Shown: one piece after another, positions 59,036 to 64,000 of the stretch
How positions within the stretch are numbered: position 1 is the first letter of the stretch
Layout of the letters: each line of letters opens with the position of its first letter
Source: Dugong dugon
Taxonomy: Eukaryota; Chordata; Mammalia; Sirenia; Dugongidae
Direction: 5' to 3'
Assembly: GCA_030035585.1 (NCBI GenBank)
Contig: CM057469.1
Span: 35,246,501 to 35,310,500, forward strand
Length of the DNA stretch: 64,000 nt
Program-made: the position numbers and the translations under genes
The notes under the pieces: model-generated
Told to the model about the DNA's origin: nothing
The model's database searches: none
What the model saw: only the letters and a program-made list of their open reading frames with translations

Positions 59036-59436
59036 CAGTCATCAATCTGCCAATTTATCATATTGTGCTGGCTTACATGTTGCTATGATGCTGGAAGCTG
59101 TGCCACCAGTATTTCAAATATCAACAGGGTCATCCATGAGGAACAGGTTTCAGTAGAACTTCCAAATGAAGACAGACTAGGAAGAAAGACCTGGGGGGTC
59201 TACTCCTGAAAATTAGCCAGTGAAAACCCTATGAACCACAATAGAATATTGTGCAATGTAGTGCTGAAATATGAGCACCCTAGATTGGAAGGTACTCAAA
59301 ATACACAGCAGCTGCATAAATGGACTCAAGGATATGAATGATCTTGAAGATGGTGCAGAATCAGGCAATGTTTTGTTTTGTTGTACTCGGGGTCACCATA
59401 AGTTGGAACTGACTCAGCTGCTAACAACACCACCAC
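59036..59436 (+). mobile_element. mini-RTE: RTE 5' end fused to RTE 3' end
   Basis: 59036-59315 aligns with the 5' regions of the RTE copies at 49311 and 34785 (gttgctatgatgctggaagc, agaaagacctgg, gaaaaccctatgaacca). From about 59315 it matches the RTE 3' terminus (gaagatggtgcagaatcagg, gggtcaccataagttggaac, ctgctaacaacacc). About 2.7 kb of coding sequence is absent. A 400-bp non-autonomous derivative or a deleted copy. Confidence 0.82.
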
Positions 59437-59439
59437 CTT

Positions 59440-60487
59440 CCTGTTATTTTCACATGTTAGTTCAGCATTCTAGAGCCAGATACAATAAGGCCCTCCCTCT
59501 TTCACATGACTTCTCTACCCATACTGAGAGCTGGCTCTCATGCCTTTCCCCTAAAGCTGTCTCTTCTCTGGGTAAGTGCTCCTAGTTCCTCAGCCATGCC
59601 TCATGTGACTTGGTGTCAGGTACTGTCAATACTGCAATCATCTTCTTCTGCATAAACTTAAATTATCTGTATCCCTTCTAAAGTTTTGTCTCAGAAGTGA
59701 AAGTGCCACAGACAGTCTGGGCAGCACTGCCCAGAGTGTTCCACTTCCTTTATAGGGACATCACACTGAGCTCAAAGACTGTGGACTTAAATACTTAGTT
59801 CCTAATATTGTTTACATGTGCCCCTACTAAGCCATGATGCCTCCAGCCTATGCATCTGCTTTTGTTTTACTTTTGGTTCTAAATCTATAAATTTGCATGT
59901 ATTATTGTTATTCAACTTGTTCACGCAGTCCACAATCTCAGCCTTTAGAGTTCTTTTTGGATCCCCACTTTATCATTCAATTTACTCCATATATATCCCA
60001 ACTTTGAGTCAGGTTCATATTTGATCAGCTTCTCTTCCTGTCCTCCTCCAAGCCCCTGGTGCTTGTAATTAAATTAGGAGAGTAAGTCAAAGTTCTGCTA
60101 CTGGCATATTCAGTATTTCATTGTTGTCTGGGCTACAAAGTCTTTCAAACTATTAATAATAGAATCCTTTTTCCAAATAAATCCTATGTGGAACAATGAT
60201 ATGGAAAAAAGTTAAAAGGGGAATTAGTCTTTAAATTGAAGATGAGTGAATCCAGAGCTCACCCAGGAAGTTCCTCCTCCCTCTGAGAACTACTCCCAAT
60301 GTATCTCTTTGAAACACTATGTTCTTTTGGAATATAGTTTAAAATCTACTGCTATTAAACTAAGTGCCCCACAGAATGATGTGCTGAACTGTTTAGTGTA
60401 TAAGTTGGGCACTGAGGCTGTAGAAGTGAGTATTATGTGGTTGACTCTCTTATCAGAGGAGTATAGCATAATGGTAAAGAGCAAGGC
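59440..60487. other. unassigned intergenic sequence
   Basis: No gene or named repeat. The 120-codon frame at 60246-60608 runs from this flank into the L1 5' UTR and is not a gene. Confidence 0.5.
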
Positions 60488-61868
60488 CTGGGGGCGGGTC
60501 CAAGATGGCGGAGTAGTCAGACACTTCCAGTGGACCCTCTTACAACAAAGACCCAAAAAAACAAGTGAATCAAATATATATGACAATCTAGGAGCCCTAA
60601 ACATCTAATGCAAACTGGAGGAAGCATACTGAGTGGCAGTGGCATGGAGAGACAGTTCAGAAGCAGCCAAGAGTTGCCAGAACTGACCTGGTGAGAGCCT
60701 GAGCCCTTCAGGCCTGAGCAGCTCATAGGTGAGCAGTGAGGCAGGCAAGCAGCAGTGCTTGGGAGGCGCATTTCCTGCAGTGGGAGAGACCCAGCACCAG
60801 AGAGTCTACTCGGCCACCCAGAACCAGTGAGAAGCAGCCCTCTATCGGCAGAAGATAAGTACTTGCGTACGGCCTACCGCACTGATCAAAAACATCCCCC
60901 TTAGGGAAAAACCTCTCTGGCGTTTACCTCCTTGCTCCCTGCTCTGCACTGGGTCCCAGACCAGCTTCAGCAATTGCCGAGTCCCCTGGACCAGAAGTAG
61001 GATCCGTCACATGCCCTGAGCCACTCTCCTGGCCTTGGAAAGTGAACAAATTAACAAACGGGGGAAAAAATAAACTGCCAGATCCCCTAAACCAGGAACC
61101 CAGGATAGATACAGTTCCTTTGCCTAGGCACAGGCATAAGGAATCCACAGAATTTGAGTGCCTTTCCAACTGCAGAGACTTGTGTGGGCCCATTTCAACA
61201 GATTAGGCCCTTATTACCACAGCACAACAGGGTATATACCTGAAGTCTAACTTCAATTGTTTGAGCTGTGAAATGGCAAGTTCGTGACATTTGACACTGC
61301 TCTGCCCATTAAGCAGGGTCTTCACCTACCCACATCAGGGGCCTGAGGACTGGTGGCTCCACCCATGCCTCCTAACCACCTGTGATAGGGGCCCAGGAAA
61401 AAGAGGCACCTCCCAGTCCTTACAGACAACAGCATTGGGTGCTCATAGTCAGGCTGCAAAACTCACCCACCTAAGTGCTGTAGGGAACAGGGACATGCCT
61501 TCCTCCTGGACACTCTGGGGCAGCTGTTGGCCCACTGCCTTCCTTAGAGTGTGTTCCCCTGCTACAGCCAGATGCCTGTGCCTACACCAATCACCCATGC
61601 CTGTCTAGGGCTGTAGGTGACAGCCTACACCACACACTTGGTGCCTATCTACCTGGACACCTGAGCTGAATCCATACAGGAGGAGTGGGCAGACTCCTGA
61701 GCTCACAAACCTATTAACAGATCTAACCACCTGGTGACAGGACATTAGAGGTTCAAAGTTGCCAATAATCAAACTAGCTCATATGAGCATACAATTTGGG
61801 CATATCAAAACAAAACAAGAAGCTAGGACACAGTAAGCAAACATAAAATAAATAAATATAACTAACTG
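60488..61868 (+). promoter_or_regulatory. L1 5' UTR, type 2 (YY1 at position ~13)
   Basis: ccaagatggcgg at 60500-60511 is an exact YY1 site at the place it occupies in primate L1, where it sets the transcription start (established). The rest does not resemble the type 1 5' UTR at 34949. Open frames here (60924-61193 minus, 61291-61608 plus) are not supported as genes. Confidence 0.8.
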
Positions 61869-62850
61869 ATGGCTCAGAGACAACAGTCAGTATCAAATCA
61901 CATAAAGAGGCAATTCATGATGGCTTCAGCAAGCTCCCAAAATAAAGAATCTAGAAATTTTCCAGAGAAGGAAAATTTCTTGGGATTACCAGAGGCAGAA
62001 TACAAAACTCTTCAAGAAATTAGGAAAGAAATTAATCAAAATGCAGAACATGCGATAGAGGAAATTAAAAAAGATTAGAGAAAAGCATAATGACAAATTC
62101 AACAGGCTGCAAGAATCCATAGAGAGAGAGCAATCAGAAATCCAGAAGATTAACAATAAAATGTCAGAATTAGACAACTCAGTAGAAAGTCATAGGAGCA
62201 GACTTGAGGCAATGGAAGTCAGAATTCATAAGATTGAAGATAAAGCACTTGACACCAACTTATTTGAGGAAAAATCAGATAAAAGGATTTTAAAAAAATG
62301 AAGAAACCCTAAGAATTATGTGGGACTCTATCAAGAGGGATAACCTATGACTGATTGGAGTACCAGAACAAGGGTGGATAACAGAAAATACCGAGAGAAT
62401 TGTTGAAGATTTGTTGGCAGAAAACTTCACTGATATCGTGAAAGATGACAAGATATCTATCCAAGATGCTCATCGAACGCCACATAAGGTAGATCCCAAA
62501 AGAAAGTCACCAAGACATTTTATAATCAAACTTGCCAAAACCAAAGATAAAGAGAGAATTTTAAGAGCGGCTAAGGATAAACAAAAACTCATCCACAAAG
62601 AAGAGTCAATAAGAATAAGCTAGGACTATTCAGCAGAAACCATGCAGGCAAGAAGGCAATGGGATGACATATATAAAGCCTTGAATGAAAAAAATTGCCA
62701 GCCAAGAATTATATATCCAGCAAAACTGCCTCTCAAATATGATGGTGAAATTAGGGCATTTCCAGATAAACAGAAGCTTAGGGAATTTGCAAAAATCAAA
62801 CCAAAATTACAAGAAATACTAAAGGGAGTCCTCCGGTTAGAAAATCAGTA
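61869..62850 (+). pseudogene. L1 ORF1, broken by one frameshift and several stops
   Basis: Start MAQRQQSVSNHIKRQFMMAS; frame lost at an A-run near 62070 (AEHAIEEIKKD then stop). The frame resumes one base over with coiled-coil text, is lost again near 62300, and continues to 'KSPRHFIIKLAKTKDKERIL' and 'CQPRIIYPAKLPLKYDGEIR', ending LENQ. Two in-frame stops (near 62349 and 62621-62623) look like C-to-T/G-to-A decay of CpG-containing codons. Compare 36631-37616; the C-terminal domains are clearly the same family. Confidence 0.9.
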
Positions 62851-63298
62851 ACATCAGATAGCAACCCAAGACTAGAATACAGGACAGAGCAACCAGATAT
62901 CAACCCAGATAGGGAAGTCACAAAAGTAAATCAAAGCTAAAACACTGAAAATAGGGAAACAGATGTCAATATACAAAAGATGACAACCTTAAAACAAAAA
63001 AAAGGGATTTAAAAATGTAGACATAGATTTTGCATATGGAGAGGAAGTCAAGGCAATATAAAGAAATAAAAGATTGGTATAAACTTAGAAAAATAGGGGT
63101 AAATATTAAGGTAACCACAAAGGAAACTGACAATCCTACAGGTCAAGATAAAAAGCTGGAAAAATATGAAGACTCAGCAAACACATAATCAACAACAATG
63201 AAAAAGATGAAAAGAAAATACATAAAGGAAAAGGACTCAGAACAGAAAATTCAGTGGAACAAAGAAACCGTGAACAACACACAAAGAAAGACATCAAA

Positions 63299-64000
63299 AT
63301 GACAGCACTAAATCATATCTATCAATAATTAATCTGAATGTAAGTAGACTAAATGTACCAATAAAGAGACAAAGAGTGGCAGATTGGATAAAAAAGCATG
63401 ATCCATCTATATGCTGCCTACAAGAGACACACCTTAGACTTAAAGACAAAAACAAACTAAAACTCATGGGACAGAAAAAAATATATCAAGCTAACAACAC
63501 TCAAAAAAGAGCAGGAGTGGCAATATTAATCTCTGACAAAACAGATGTTAAAGTAATATCCACCACAAAGGATAAGGAAGGAAACTATATAATGATTAAA
63601 GGGTCAATACACCAAGAGGACATAACTATAATAAATATTTATGTACCCAATGACAGGGCATCAAAATACATAAAACAAACTCTAACAGCACTGAAAAGAG
63701 AGAGAGACAGCTCCACAATAGTAGTAGGAGACTTCAACACACCACTTTTGGTGAAGGACAGTACATCCAGAAAGAAGCTCAACAAAGACATGGAAGAGCT
63801 AAATGCTACAATCAACCAACTTGATCTCATAGACATATACCAAACACTCCACCCAACAGCAGCCAAGTATACTTTCTTTTCCAACACACATGGAACATTC
63901 TCCAGAATAGATCACATATTAGGCCATAAGGCAAGCCTTAACAAAATCCAAAACATCGAAATGCTACAAAGCATCTTTTCTGACCATAAAGCCATAAAAG
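63299..64000 (+). pseudogene. L1 ORF2 start, endonuclease domain open to window end
   Basis: ATG at 63299-63301; a one-base loss near 63311 shifts the frame, after which 63313-64000 is open for 229 codons without a stop. Endonuclease signature residues are all visible: LNVSRLN (first Asn, about 63340), CLQETHL (Glu at 63424-63426), GDFNTP (Asp/Asn at 63730-63738), and SDHKAI (His at 63985-63987). The domain nicks target DNA at TTTT/A-type sites (family knowledge). Because of the start-proximal frameshift the copy is probably dead, but it is young compared with the other LINEs here. Remaining ORF2 lies beyond the window. Confidence 0.88.

Larger units (their letters stand above)
60488..64000 (+). 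mobile_element. L1 with intact 5' end, continues past the window
   Basis: Begins tgggggcgggtccaagatgg, the classic mammalian L1 start. 5' UTR 60488-61868, ORF1 61869-62850 (broken), inter-ORF 62851-63298, ORF2 from 63299. Only the first part of ORF2 is in the window. The right target duplication is out of view; the left flank is taaagagcaaggcc. Confidence 0.93.

Noticed and set aside
60246-60608. 120-codon open frame, plus strand
   Set aside because: Crosses the boundary between unique flank and an L1 5' UTR, so it cannot be an old conserved gene.
60924-61193. antisense frame in the L1 5' UTR, possible ORF0-like peptide
   Set aside because: ORF0 is described in primate L1s with a specific start context; nothing here matches beyond being antisense.

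Overview
This is a mammalian, non-bacterial window, and almost certainly afrotherian. The best guess is an elephant or close relative. The clearest sign is about a dozen copies of the tRNA-derived afrotherian SINE (AfroSINE), recognisable by a tail reading 'gactcatagcgaccctatag' on one strand. Several RTE-clade LINE copies and L1 elements with a long, distinctive 3' UTR point the same way. Species assignment is inference from repeat families.

One protein-coding gene is supported: TNFSF18 (GITR ligand, GITRL), on the minus strand. It has three coding exons at 13,629-13,474, 5,754-5,724 and 3,374-3,016. All splice sites and phases agree, and the joined frame gives 181 residues with a type II membrane anchor and a complete TNF-homology domain. 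The introns (7.7 and 2.35 kb) hold AfroSINEs, a solo LTR, ancient MIR/L2 pieces and a palindrome-bearing repeat. No exon of a second gene is visible.

The rest is layered retroelement history. At 1-3,000, downstream of TNFSF18, lie two LTR-like sequences and a palindromic module. At 14-30 kb there are scattered MIR/L2 relics, AfroSINEs (including a head-to-head pair), an L1 3' UTR fragment and simple repeats. At 30.97-33.96 kb is an L1 ORF2 fragment with a lost catalytic Asp, abutting an inverted RTE 5' end. At 34.95-39.36 kb is a 12-bp target-site-duplication-bounded L1 that has its 5' UTR and ORF1, lacks nearly all of ORF2, and carries serial 3' ends. At 40.94-41.61 kb is a different L1 3' UTR variant with a 19-bp duplication. 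At 42.2-51.3 kb an old inverted L1 has been split by an AfroSINE, an RTE fragment and a full-length 3.1-kb RTE with a 12-bp duplication. At 53-57 kb are two more L1 3' UTR copies, at 59.0-59.4 kb an internally deleted mini-RTE, and from 60.49 kb to the window end the 5' end of another L1 whose ORF2 endonuclease frame is still open at base 64,000.

I see no undescribed multi-gene system. The most interesting items are the apparent serial 3' transduction in the 34.9-kb L1, the palindromic module in four copies, the mini-RTE, two unrelated L1 5' UTRs that both carry a YY1-type site, and lineage-specific changes in TNFSF18. Repeat family names rest on recognition by eye; no database search was possible.
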